Of a DNA stretch of 64,000 nucleotides, positions 36,591 through 44,028 are shown piece after piece. The stretch is taken from NCBI GenBank assembly GCA_016844745.1, contig JAERMQ010000015.1, forward strand, positions 1-64,000, given 5' to 3'. The notes under the pieces are model-generated. The model saw only the letters and a program-made list of their open reading frames with translations. It was not told where the DNA came from and did not search any database. Positions within the stretch are counted from its first letter, which is position 1. Each line of letters starts with the position of its first letter. A program made the position numbers and the translations under genes. Origin of the DNA: Ignavibacteria bacterium (lineage in GTDB: Bacteria > Bacteroidota > Ignavibacteria > Kapaibacteriales > UBA2268).

Positions 36591-37109
36591 ATGAAATATC
36601 CAAAACAATTATCAACCGGAGCAAATAATACGGTTATTGTGATAAATGATTATGAAGTTGGTAAATTGTTTGTTGGCGATACTCGCTCCGATATTGGTTC
36701 GGAAGCAGAAAAAATGCAATTTGCAAATTCCATCAATAATTTGGTTGTCAGATTTATCCGCCTTGAATATAATGAACCCCTAAAAGCAGAAATGCTCGTT
36801 ATGGAACGAATACACCCCATTGATTTCAGGGCTTACGAAGTGGAAATACGTGAGCTATGGATTGATGTATTCGAGGATGAATTACGGGTTTTACACAAAG
36901 CCGGATTTGTGCATCGGCATTTAAAAAGACCATCAGATATCGGAGGTTTGGCTTTTGATAATATACTCCTTACGCAAACTGGTCTTAGATTGATAGATGT
37001 AGGGATTTCGGCATTGAGACATCAGGTAGGCGAAACAATATTTGAAAGATACATTGAAATTGAAAACATAGAAATTGCAACCTTTAGAGAATATTTTTTG
37101 AATAGATAA
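36591..37109 (+). CDS. Protein-kinase-like small protein, degenerate catalytic loop
   Basis: A 172-residue protein with kinase-fold landmarks: VGKLF (possible beta3 lysine at 25), an E-rich helix (GSEAEKMQF), LVMERI hinge (69-74), then LHKAGFVHRHLKRPSDIGGLAFDNILLTQTGLRLIDVGIS. The last resembles HRDLKxxN...DFG of Ser/Thr kinases, but reads HRH (108-110) with an insertion before N124, and D136-V-G138 in place of DFG. It lacks most of the C-lobe. It could be a minimal kinase (Bud32/RIO-like size) or a pseudokinase. It has no close neighbour in the same unit and sits just inside the R4 inverted repeat. Function unknown. Confidence 0.6.
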   Translation: MKYPKQLSTGANNTVIVINDYEVGKLFVGDTRSDIGSEAEKMQFANSINNLVVRFIRLEYNEPLKAEMLVMERIHPIDFRAYEVEIRELWIDVFEDELRVLHKAGFVHRHLKRPSDIGGLAFDNILLTQTGLRLIDVGISALRHQVGETIFERYIEIENIEIATFREYFLNR

Positions 37110-37138
37110 TGTGTAGTTCTTATTATTGAATCCTTTAT

Positions 37139-37251
37139 AAAAACTAAAAATTGAATTCCAAAGTTCAACTTTGGAATTAGTAAGTCCTTGATATATCTCA
37201 TTCCAAAATTCTGATATGGAATGTAATTATCACAAAAAATACTTTTTAGAG
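37139..37251. repeat. Interspersed ~115-bp repeat R4, copy B
   Basis: Inverted copy of 29823-29936: AAAATTGAATTCCAAAGTTCAACTTTGG... through CATTCCAAAATTC... to AAAAAATACTTTTTAG. It includes the same internal palindrome around TTCCAAAGTTCAACTTTGGAA. Confidence 0.88.
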
Positions 37252-37285
37252 TTGACTCAATCTTTATAAATACCTTTAATTATAT

Positions 37286-37316
37286 TTTGGTATTTAATAA
37301 TAAATTCGTAATTTTG
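37286..37316 (+). promoter_or_regulatory. Bacteroidota-type promoter (TTTG-N19-TAATTTTG) before arsR
   Basis: TTTG at 37286-37289, a 19-base spacer and TAATTTTG at 37309-37316 match the known Bacteroidota housekeeping consensus TTTG/N19-21/TAnnTTTG. The expected transcription start is near 37323, giving a leader of about 24 bases before the ArsR start codon. An ArsR operator should overlap here, but I see no clear 12-2-12 dyad. Confidence 0.75.
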
Positions 37317-37346
37317 TAAGTTTAGAAGTTTATAAACAGTGAAACT

Positions 37347-37664
37347 ATGAATGACAAAAACATATACGAATTACATTCGAAAATTTGCAAAGCCCTTGCG
37401 AATCCTATAAGAATTGAGATAATTGAAATTCTAAATAAAGGAGAGTTAAACTTTGGGGATTTATTGAAATTTCTTGATATTTCCAAATCGAATCTGTCCC
37501 AGCACCTGTCGGTAATGGTATCAAACGGATTAGTCATACAAAGAAAAGAAGGGATTAATTCATACTACAAATTATCATCAGTAAAAGTAGCCACGGCATG
37601 TCAAATCATGCGTGAAGTTATGATTGAAAATTTAAATGGAAAAATTAATTTATTAAACAAATAA
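37347..37664 (+). CDS. ArsR-family winged-helix repressor
   Basis: A 105-residue protein. KICKALANPIRIEIIEILNKGELNFGDLLKFLDISKSNLSQHLSVMVSNGLVIQRKEGINSYYKL is the ArsR/SmtB winged helix with the recognition helix at SKSNLSQHLSVM. The metal motif ELCVCDL of ArsR proper is absent. Two cysteines remain, C14 in helix 1 and C85 in helix 5, positions broadly like those used for disulfide or persulfide sensing in SqrR/BigR-type members. It precedes rhodanese, TlpA, SQR-like, cytochrome and DsrE genes in one direction, so a sulfide- or redox-responsive role is a sound inference. Confidence 0.88.
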   Translation: MNDKNIYELHSKICKALANPIRIEIIEILNKGELNFGDLLKFLDISKSNLSQHLSVMVSNGLVIQRKEGINSYYKLSSVKVATACQIMREVMIENLNGKINLLNK

Positions 37665-37711
37665 GATTTTTTAGAAAATAATTAGTTATAAATATATAGG
37701 AGATTGAAACG

Positions 37712-38161
37712 ATGAAAAAAATAAAAATTAACCTTTTATCATTTCTTGCAATAGTATTATTAACATTTGCAATACAAATTATTAATGCTTCAGGTCAGGA
37801 ACCCTGGAAGGCAAATCAATTATTAGCGCCTGCAGATTTGAATAAAACATTTAATAACCCTAAATCACCGCAACCGGTAATTTATAGCATTGGATTCCAG
37901 GCAATAATCAAAAATTCAATTGATATTGGACCGGGACGTGATAAAGAGAGTCTAAAGAAATTAAAACTTCAGCTTAGCAAATTGCCTAAAGATGCTAACA
38001 TTGTAATATATTGCGGATGTTGTCCTTTTAATGCCTGTCCCAATATTAGACCGGTATTCAATTTATTAAACGAAATGGGATTTAAAAACCATAAACTATT
38101 AAATTTACCACAAAATATAAAAGTTGACTGGATTGATAAGGGTTTTGCAATTAAAAAGTAA
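37712..38161 (+). CDS. Secreted rhodanese-like protein with a Cys-rich active loop
   Basis: A 149-residue protein with a signal sequence (LLSFLAIVLLTFAIQIINASG). The domain VIYSIGFQAIIKNSIDIGPGRDKESL...DANIVIYCGCCPFNACPNIRPVFNLLNEMGF is a rhodanese fold. The active-site loop is YCGCCPFNACPN, with C101 at the catalytic position and C103, C104 and C109 close by. This is richer in cysteine than the classic CRxGxR loop and could carry polysulfide or bind metal. It is the second gene of the ArsR-led cluster, 47 bp after arsR, with an AGGAG ribosome site. It probably handles sulfane sulfur in the periplasm. Confidence 0.82.
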   Translation: MKKIKINLLSFLAIVLLTFAIQIINASGQEPWKANQLLAPADLNKTFNNPKSPQPVIYSIGFQAIIKNSIDIGPGRDKESLKKLKLQLSKLPKDANIVIYCGCCPFNACPNIRPVFNLLNEMGFKNHKLLNLPQNIKVDWIDKGFAIKK

Positions 38162-38178
38162 AATATGGGAATCCGGTT

Positions 38179-38700
38179 ATGAAAAAATTAATATTGATAG
38201 CAACTGTGCTGTGCTTACTTTTTTCGATTTCATTTTCTCAATCCAAAGAACTAAACATAGGAGACATAGCACCTGATATAAGACTGCCGAATATTAAGGG
38301 CGATACGGTTTCATTATATACCCTGAAAAATAAGATTGTATTGATTGATTTTTGGGCTTCCTGGTGTGCTCCTTGCGTAAATGAACAACCCAAATTAGCA
38401 GCACTCTACAAGAAGTATAAAAATTCAGTTTTTACCGTTGGAAAAGGGTTTGAAATTTATGGAGTATCATTAGACAACAAAAAGAAATCCTGGCAGGGTA
38501 TTATTAAAAAATATAACATTAACTGGATTCAGGTTAGCGATTTACAATTCTGGGCTTCTCCCGTAGCTAAAACTTATAATTTACAGGAATTACCTTTTAA
38601 TTTATTGATAAACGGCAAAGGAGAAATCATTGCTAAAAATCTTCATGGTGATAAATTGGAGAAAGCCATAAAAAAAATTCTAATACGAAGTGATAAATAA
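38179..38700 (+). CDS. TlpA/ResA-like periplasmic thiol-disulfide oxidoreductase
   Basis: A 173-residue protein with a signal peptide (LILIATVLCLLFSISFSQ) and a thioredoxin fold of the TlpA/ResA type. IGDIAPDIRLPNIKGDTVSLYTLKNKIVLIDFWASWCAPC contains the WCAPC motif (CAPC at 63-66). YGVSLDNKKKSW and LQELPFNLLING, with the cis-proline, follow. ResA-like proteins keep apocytochrome c cysteines reduced or pass electrons to other thiols. In this cluster it may serve the cytochrome at 41186 or reduce rhodanese-bound polysulfide. It lies 17 bp after the rhodanese gene. Confidence 0.87.
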   Translation: MKKLILIATVLCLLFSISFSQSKELNIGDIAPDIRLPNIKGDTVSLYTLKNKIVLIDFWASWCAPCVNEQPKLAALYKKYKNSVFTVGKGFEIYGVSLDNKKKSWQGIIKKYNINWIQVSDLQFWASPVAKTYNLQELPFNLLINGKGEIIAKNLHGDKLEKAIKKILIRSDK

Positions 38701-38743
38701 AAAACAGATTAATTATTAGAATTTTAGAAGAAGGAAGAAAAAT

Positions 38744-39904
38744 ATGTTTTCAAAAATATTACTCATTTCGCTGTTGATAATACTTGATATAATTACGGCA
38801 AATCCGTGCGTCTCGCAAACAATCGTCTTTATTGAAGATTTTGAAGAAGCCACACTTCAGGATATGAAAGACCGCTGGAATGAAGCTGTCAACTTAAATG
38901 GCATGTCTTTTTCAAACGATATCCCGCAGGCAAGCACTGGAAAGCAATCATTGATGATGACTTACGAAGCTGAAAAAAATTCCGGTGGGCATCTATACAA
39001 AATGTTCCCTCAAGGTTTCGATTCAATCTATGCAAGATTTTATGTAAAATTCGCTCAAACACATCATCCGGTTCATCATTTCGTCCATTTAGGCGGCTAT
39101 AATCCCCCGACAAGATGGCCTCAAGGCGGCGCCGGCAATAAGCCATCAGGTAATGATAGGTTCTCAACCGGTATAGAACCTATGGGCGATAAATGGAGAT
39201 GGGATTTTTATACCTACTGGATGAATATGCGGGGCAATCCTCAGGCAGGATTTTATTGGGGAAATGATTTCAACCCTGTCCCGCCGGCATCTGTTACAAG
39301 AGGCGAATGGATTTGCGTTGAATTAATGATGAAGATTAATAATCCCACAAACTCTTTCAATGGAGAACAGGCTTTCTGGATTAATGGAAAGAAAATTCAT
39401 CATCTTGGTCAGGGCTTTCCCCGGGGTAACTGGGTTTGGGACAGCTTCCATCCAAATAACGACAGCCTCCCCTTTGAAGGATTCCGATGGAGAAACGACA
39501 ATAACTTAAAACTAAATTATTTCTGGTTATTGTATTATATGACTGGTGGAGCACTTGGACAAAGAGATACAGTTTGGTTCGACGATGTAGTTGTTTCGAG
39601 TAGCTACAACGGCCCTATTGTTACAGAAGTCGAAGATGATTTTTCCATTAGTAAAGATAAATTTTTATCAGCCTTTCCCAACCCTACAACAGGGAAATTC
39701 ACTATTGAAATGAAAAATGCAAAAAGTCGGATGGGAAATGAAGTGATTGAAATTTACAATATGTTTGGAGAGAAAGTTTTTCAATCCGAAATCACAAATC
39801 CTAATTACGAAATAAACCTGAACTTGCCGAGTGGAATGTATTTTTATCAAATGAAAGACAAACATCAAACTATTTATACAGGAAAAATAATAATTCAATA
39901 TTAA
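38744..39904 (+). CDS. Secreted lectin/lyase-like protein with T9SS sorting domain
   Basis: A 386-residue protein with a signal peptide (ILLISLLIILDIITANPCVSQ). The main domain (about 25-290: FIEDFEEATLQDMKDRWNE, QSLMMTYEAEKNSGGHLYKMFPQGFDSIYARFYVKF, EWICVELMMKINNPTNSFNGEQAFWINGKKI, VWFDDVVVS) has the look of a concanavalin-like jelly roll, as in polysaccharide lyases of the PL14/PL20 kind. It is His/Trp-rich (HHPVHHFVHLGG). The C-terminal part, LSAFPNPTTGKFTIEM...SGMYFYQMKDKHQTIYTGKIIIQY, is a type A T9SS sorting signal, so it is exported to the cell surface. Its place between tlpA and the SQR-like gene is unexpected. Confidence 0.75.
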   Translation: MFSKILLISLLIILDIITANPCVSQTIVFIEDFEEATLQDMKDRWNEAVNLNGMSFSNDIPQASTGKQSLMMTYEAEKNSGGHLYKMFPQGFDSIYARFYVKFAQTHHPVHHFVHLGGYNPPTRWPQGGAGNKPSGNDRFSTGIEPMGDKWRWDFYTYWMNMRGNPQAGFYWGNDFNPVPPASVTRGEWICVELMMKINNPTNSFNGEQAFWINGKKIHHLGQGFPRGNWVWDSFHPNNDSLPFEGFRWRNDNNLKLNYFWLLYYMTGGALGQRDTVWFDDVVVSSSYNGPIVTEVEDDFSISKDKFLSAFPNPTTGKFTIEMKNAKSRMGNEVIEIYNMFGEKVFQSEITNPNYEINLNLPSGMYFYQMKDKHQTIYTGKIIIQY

Positions 39905-39926
39905 ATAACTAAATCCTAAAAAAAAT

Positions 39927-41162
39927 ATGAAAACAATTTTAATTTTAGGCGGCGGGATAGGCGGAATTGTTTCTGCTAATGAGTTAAGGAAAGCACTGCC
40001 TTCAAATCATAAAATTATTTTAATTGAGAAGAACCCTATACATTCCTTCGCTCCATCATTTATATGGTTAATGACGGGCGCTCGAAAAATTTCTGATATT
40101 CAGGTTAAATTGGAAAAATTATTACTTCCCGGAATTGAATTGATTATTTCTGAGGTTAATAATATTGATGTGTCTAATAAAACCATCAAAGCCGGCAATA
40201 AAATATTTTCTTTTGATTATCTAATTATTGCTCTTGGCACAGAATTAAACCCCGAATCAATTCCCGGATTAACTTCCGCAACTAACACTTTTTATACTCT
40301 CGAAGGTTCACTAAAAATTTACGAAGATTTAAGTAATTTCAAAGGCGGTTCTATCGCAGTTGTTGTATGCTCACTCCCATATAAATGCCCGGGCGCACCT
40401 CATGAAGGTTCACTACTGATTTCCGACTATTATAGAAAAAAAGGTATGAGGGATAAAGTTACTATAAATTTTTATACACCTGAATCCCAGCCGATGCCTG
40501 TAGCCGGTCCGGAACTTGGTTCGGCAGTAGAAGATTTAATCAAATCGAAAAACATCGCATTTAATCCTATTCACAAACTAAAAAGCGTTGATAACGAAAA
40601 TAGATTGTTATTTTTTGAAAACAAAGAACCTGTAAATTATGACCTTCTAATTATCATACCACCCCACAGAAGTCCGGCAGTTTTGAAGGAATCAGCATTA
40701 GCAAATGAAAGTGGCTGGCTCCCGGTTGATATAAATACTCTCGAATCAAAATACGATAATGTCTTTGCAATCGGAGATGTTACATCAATATCTATTCCGG
40801 GAAGATGGAAAAAAGATATACCAATGAACCTGCCCAAAGCCGGTGTATTTGCTCATAGCCAAGCGGAAACGGTCGCAAAAATTATCTCTGACAGAATTGC
40901 AGGAAATAACTCTGCGAGTAAATTTGAAGGATTTGGTTATTGTATGATTGAAGCCGGAAACGGAGAATCCGGTTTTGCTTACGGTAATTTTTATGGCGAA
41001 CCTAATCCTATAATTCATCTTAGTAATGTTAAAAGAAGATGGCATTTGGGAAAGGTTCTATTCGAAAAATGGTGGCTAACGCCAATAGGTTTGAAACGTT
41101 CATTTTATCAATATCTGTTAAAAATTAGCGTCAAAATATTAAGAATTCCAATAAATATATAA
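39927..41162 (+). CDS. sqr: Sulfide:quinone oxidoreductase-like FAD flavoprotein
   Basis: A 411-residue two-dinucleotide-binding flavoprotein. ILILGGGIGGIVSANEL (8-13 GGGIGG) binds FAD, and NVFAIGDVTSI at about 279-289 is the second FAD motif. Cysteines lie at 148 and 154 (VVVCSLPYKCPGAPHEG) and 339 (FGYCMIEAG), which fits the redox Cys pair used by SQR and flavocytochrome c sulfide dehydrogenase. The C-terminus has an amphipathic, basic stretch (KRSFYQYLLKISVKILRIPINI) suited to membrane contact. It would oxidise sulfide to polysulfide and reduce quinone. Neighbours (rhodanese, DsrE, cytochrome) agree. The exact SQR type is not decided. Confidence 0.82.
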   Translation: MKTILILGGGIGGIVSANELRKALPSNHKIILIEKNPIHSFAPSFIWLMTGARKISDIQVKLEKLLLPGIELIISEVNNIDVSNKTIKAGNKIFSFDYLIIALGTELNPESIPGLTSATNTFYTLEGSLKIYEDLSNFKGGSIAVVVCSLPYKCPGAPHEGSLLISDYYRKKGMRDKVTINFYTPESQPMPVAGPELGSAVEDLIKSKNIAFNPIHKLKSVDNENRLLFFENKEPVNYDLLIIIPPHRSPAVLKESALANESGWLPVDINTLESKYDNVFAIGDVTSISIPGRWKKDIPMNLPKAGVFAHSQAETVAKIISDRIAGNNSASKFEGFGYCMIEAGNGESGFAYGNFYGEPNPIIHLSNVKRRWHLGKVLFEKWWLTPIGLKRSFYQYLLKISVKILRIPINI

Positions 41163-41185
41163 TTATTTCTTTAAGGAGAACAAAG

Positions 41186-41791
41186 ATGAAGACTTATCGA
41201 ACAATAATAATTGGTTTTTGGCTTTTTATAGCTTTTGCCAATACAACCTATGCATATCCTCCGGCAGTAGGTATTATGAGTAAATCAAAATCCTGCTTAA
41301 GCTGCCATGTTAACAATGGTCCCTGGACTGATAATGAAAGAACAATTATAGATATCATTGATAAGGAAACAATGAAATCAGTTCGCCGGACAGACGGCAC
41401 TTTTCTTTTGGAAGTAAAGCGAGGCGAACAAAAAACCTTTTTTACCGTTATCGGGCGCACTTCGGGAGATAACTTACCCCCTCCAAATCGTAATGCATGG
41501 ATTTACATCGACCCTGCAAAAATTGAGAGTAATGAACTATCAAAATTTGCACCCGGATGGGAAGTGAATTTACCAATATCATGCCGTGTGGTAGGAGATA
41601 AGTTACATGGATTCGAAGGTGCTGTGATAACTGCTCTTCCCATGACTATTCAACCTACGAAAGAGGCTAAAGATTCGGAACTTCAATTACAATTGATGCT
41701 TACAAAAGGGGAATCCATCAAGGGTGAAGCAAAAAAGGGTATGCTTGGGAATTATTTTGAACGAAAAGTAATTTTGAAAGTTATTGAATAA
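41186..41791 (+). CDS. Periplasmic monohaem cytochrome-like protein (CLSCH)
   Basis: A 201-residue protein with a signal peptide (TIIIGFWLFIAFANTTYAYP) and a single haem c motif CLSCH at 37-41. The rest (VRRTDGTFLLEVKRGEQKTFFTVIGRTSGDNLPPPNRNAWIYIDP...) is predicted mostly beta and has no motif I recognise. It could be an electron acceptor for the SQR-like protein encoded 23 bp upstream. The ribosome site AAGGAG is good. Confidence 0.72.
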   Translation: MKTYRTIIIGFWLFIAFANTTYAYPPAVGIMSKSKSCLSCHVNNGPWTDNERTIIDIIDKETMKSVRRTDGTFLLEVKRGEQKTFFTVIGRTSGDNLPPPNRNAWIYIDPAKIESNELSKFAPGWEVNLPISCRVVGDKLHGFEGAVITALPMTIQPTKEAKDSELQLQLMLTKGESIKGEAKKGMLGNYFERKVILKVIE

Positions 41792-41817
41792 TTGTTAAAT
41801 AATATTAAATTAAAATA

Positions 41818-42171
41818 ATGAAAATATTATTAGTAATCAACGATGCGCCTTACGGCACGGAAAAAGCTTACAATGCTTTAAGGCTTGCAATGACACTTCA
41901 GAAGGAACATACGGATGTCGAAGTGAGAATTTTTTTAATGGCTGATGCCGTTTTTTGCGCATTGCCGGGTACTAACACTCCACAAGGCTATTACAACATT
42001 GAAAGAATGATGAAAAGTGTTTTGAATAGGGGTGGAAAAGTTAAAGCATGTGGCACTTGTGCGCAAGCAAGAGGAATTTTTGACCTACCTGTTTTAGAAG
42101 GTGTAGAGCGAAGCAATATGAGCGAATACACGCAATGGGTAGTTGAGAGCGATAAAGTTATCAATTGTTGA
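41818..42171 (+). CDS. DsrE/DsrF-like sulfur-relay protein
   Basis: A 117-residue DsrE-fold protein: MKILLVINDAPYGTEKAYNALRLAMTLQKE at the start, VEVRIFLMADAVFCALPG, and KVKACGTCAQARGI near residue 75-88 with the likely sulfur-carrying cysteines. Members of the DsrE/TusD group transfer sulfane sulfur between proteins. It ends the ArsR-led cluster and is cytoplasmic, so it may collect sulfur after sulfide oxidation. The start lies 26 bp after the cytochrome gene. Confidence 0.88.
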   Translation: MKILLVINDAPYGTEKAYNALRLAMTLQKEHTDVEVRIFLMADAVFCALPGTNTPQGYYNIERMMKSVLNRGGKVKACGTCAQARGIFDLPVLEGVERSNMSEYTQWVVESDKVINC

Positions 42172-42188
42172 CATTTATCGATAGGGGA

Positions 42189-42366
42189 GTTCTAAAAATT
42201 GTCATTCCTGCATTCGAGACTGTGTGAAAACTAATAAAAATAGAAGAATGTCATTCTGAACGAAGTGAAGAATCCAGTCCCAATGCAGCTTCTGGATTCT
42301 TCACTTCGTTCAGAATGACATTCTTCTTGACTTTTCACACAGCCTCATCCTCAGGAATGACTGTTC
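42189..42366. repeat. Nested palindromes: R2 element inside an R3 element
   Basis: The outer ends, GTTCTAAAAATTGTCATTCCTGCATTCGAGACTGTGTGAAAA and TTTTCACACAGCCTCATCCTCAGGAATGAC, are R3 halves. The interior 42242-42327 is a perfect R2 palindrome (AGAAGAATGTCATTCTGAACGAAG... and its complement). It separates the convergent DsrE and cytochrome-porin-like genes and could terminate both. Confidence 0.85.
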
Positions 42367-42390
42367 CAGGAACAACCTCATAGATAATTT

Positions 42391-43698
42391 TTAAAACATT
42401 ACCCTCATATTCATAGATATTCTATCTATGAGTTCCTTTGCATCTTTATCAGAAAGTTCTTTTTCATAATAAAGAGACATCCGGATATTTTGGTTTATTA
42501 TATAGGTAATTACCGGTACAACTCTTTGATATTCAAAAATATATTTCCCGGTAGCAGCAACTTTATCATCCGAATTAAATTTATCGTAATGCAAAGCAAA
42601 ATGCCATTCATCATTTGGCATGAAGCCTGCTTCGACAGCCAAACCGCTATATTTGAATTTATCAGCGGGCTTGGTAGCTGCCAAGTCCCAATTCTCGTCT
42701 TCAGCCATTACATAAGCTGCTTGTAGATCGAACATATTGCGATAACGAATATTCAACTGAGGTGAGATTCTGGTGAATTTATTTTCTATTTGTGCCTTAT
42801 CAGGGACTGTTACGCCGGTGTTTTTTGTATCTGTGCCTGTATAATAATGAAGAGTAACAGTTGAACCTTCTAAATCTTTAGAAATAGATTCAGGCACATT
42901 CAGAACCAAGCCGCCCCAAAAATTCTGGAATTGAGTTAATGCTAATGAATTCTTAATAATGACGGGTGAGGCTCCTAAATATAAAGTACCATAATCATTA
43001 TATCCGAAATATTGTAAACCTGGACGAGCGCTCGACATATCAACAGAAGTTTCACCGCCACCGTTAGATGATTTTTTCAAAAATACTTCACCTTTTATTG
43101 CAGGAAGTTGTGGTAGCCTGTTCGGATATGATGCAAATTCCAATGGCGAGATATTACCGACCTGTAAATTCAAGTATGAAGTCGATAAGAGATTTGTAAA
43201 ATTGAAGTAAAACCAATTGAATTTAAAACCTCCGGAAGCATACTCCAATTCAGTGAAAAAGGATATATTGTTGTAAATCGAACCGGCAACAAAGAATTGT
43301 ATCCAATTCGGATTGCCAATCGTCAAAAGTCCGGATTTATCTTTTCCTGAATCTTGTAGGAAGGAATTTGTTGCATACATGAATGGCGTTACATTCAAGC
43401 GAAAGCCGAATAGTTGCGATACATCACTAAGAGAAACACCACCGGCGTTTATTGAATAATCTTTTTTGTCTGGTTTGCCCAACACGTATCCGTTTTTAAG
43501 GAACTGGTCTCCTGCAAGATTCAGACGGGGAAATACCGTGTGGCAATAATTACAAGCCATGCCTGTCTTTCGGGACCATTGCGATGTTGCGTAAGTAAAG
43601 TTGGTAGAAGCAACAAAAAAGAATGCTATTAATCCGATTATAGCAATCTTGCCGAATAAATTATTTTTTAAAATTTGGTCATATAAACCCTTTCTCAT
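42391..43698 (-). CDS. Putative outer-membrane cytochrome-porin (N-terminal CNYCH, beta-barrel)
   Basis: A 435-residue protein. After a signal segment (IAIIGLIAFFFVASTNFTYA), the sequence SQWSRKTGMACNYCHTVFPRLNLAGDQFLKNGY has CxxCH at 49-53, a PRLN spacing and a following GY. This is the layout of the haem region in Cyc2-type fused cytochrome-porins. The rest (about 85-435) consists of short alternating strands (FNWFYFNFTNL, YLGASPVII, TVTLHYYTGT, WHFALHYDKF, PVITYIINQNIRMSLYYEKELS, RISMNMRVMF) ending in F, typical of an outer-membrane barrel. Cyc2 proteins accept electrons at the cell surface. The alternative is an ordinary porin with a structural CxxCH. It is convergent with the SQR cluster. 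Confidence 0.65.
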   Translation of the reverse strand: MRKGLYDQILKNNLFGKIAIIGLIAFFFVASTNFTYATSQWSRKTGMACNYCHTVFPRLNLAGDQFLKNGYVLGKPDKKDYSINAGGVSLSDVSQLFGFRLNVTPFMYATNSFLQDSGKDKSGLLTIGNPNWIQFFVAGSIYNNISFFTELEYASGGFKFNWFYFNFTNLLSTSYLNLQVGNISPLEFASYPNRLPQLPAIKGEVFLKKSSNGGGETSVDMSSARPGLQYFGYNDYGTLYLGASPVIIKNSLALTQFQNFWGGLVLNVPESISKDLEGSTVTLHYYTGTDTKNTGVTVPDKAQIENKFTRISPQLNIRYRNMFDLQAAYVMAEDENWDLAATKPADKFKYSGLAVEAGFMPNDEWHFALHYDKFNSDDKVAATGKYIFEYQRVVPVITYIINQNIRMSLYYEKELSDKDAKELIDRISMNMRVMF

Positions 43699-44028
43699 TC
43701 GTTATTTAAAATTTTTCCACGACAATTAATTAAATGTGGAAAATCATTTTTTTTTTTAGCTTTATATCATTTCAATTTTCATTTCAATTATAAATATTTC
43801 AATAAATATTAAAATTTAATTTTTAAAAATACTAAAATTTTTCTTAATTAACAATAAATTATATTTACTTATTTTGGTTTGTAATTGAAATGTTTTCTTC
43901 GTTATGAGAATCTAAAAGCTATAGAAATGTCATTCAAGAGAATTCAATAATGAAAATTTACAGTACCATCTCTTATAATATTTTTATTTATTGTAAATTT
44001 GTAATATCGGAATTTTAAGGGAACCCAG
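43699..44028. other. Intergenic AT-rich region between divergent genes
   Basis: About 330 bp of very AT-rich sequence between the putative cytochrome-porin gene and bshA. TAAATTTG at 43994-44001 is a plausible -7 box for bshA, but no TTTG lies at the right distance. I see no ORF, repeat or RNA gene. Confidence 0.5.
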
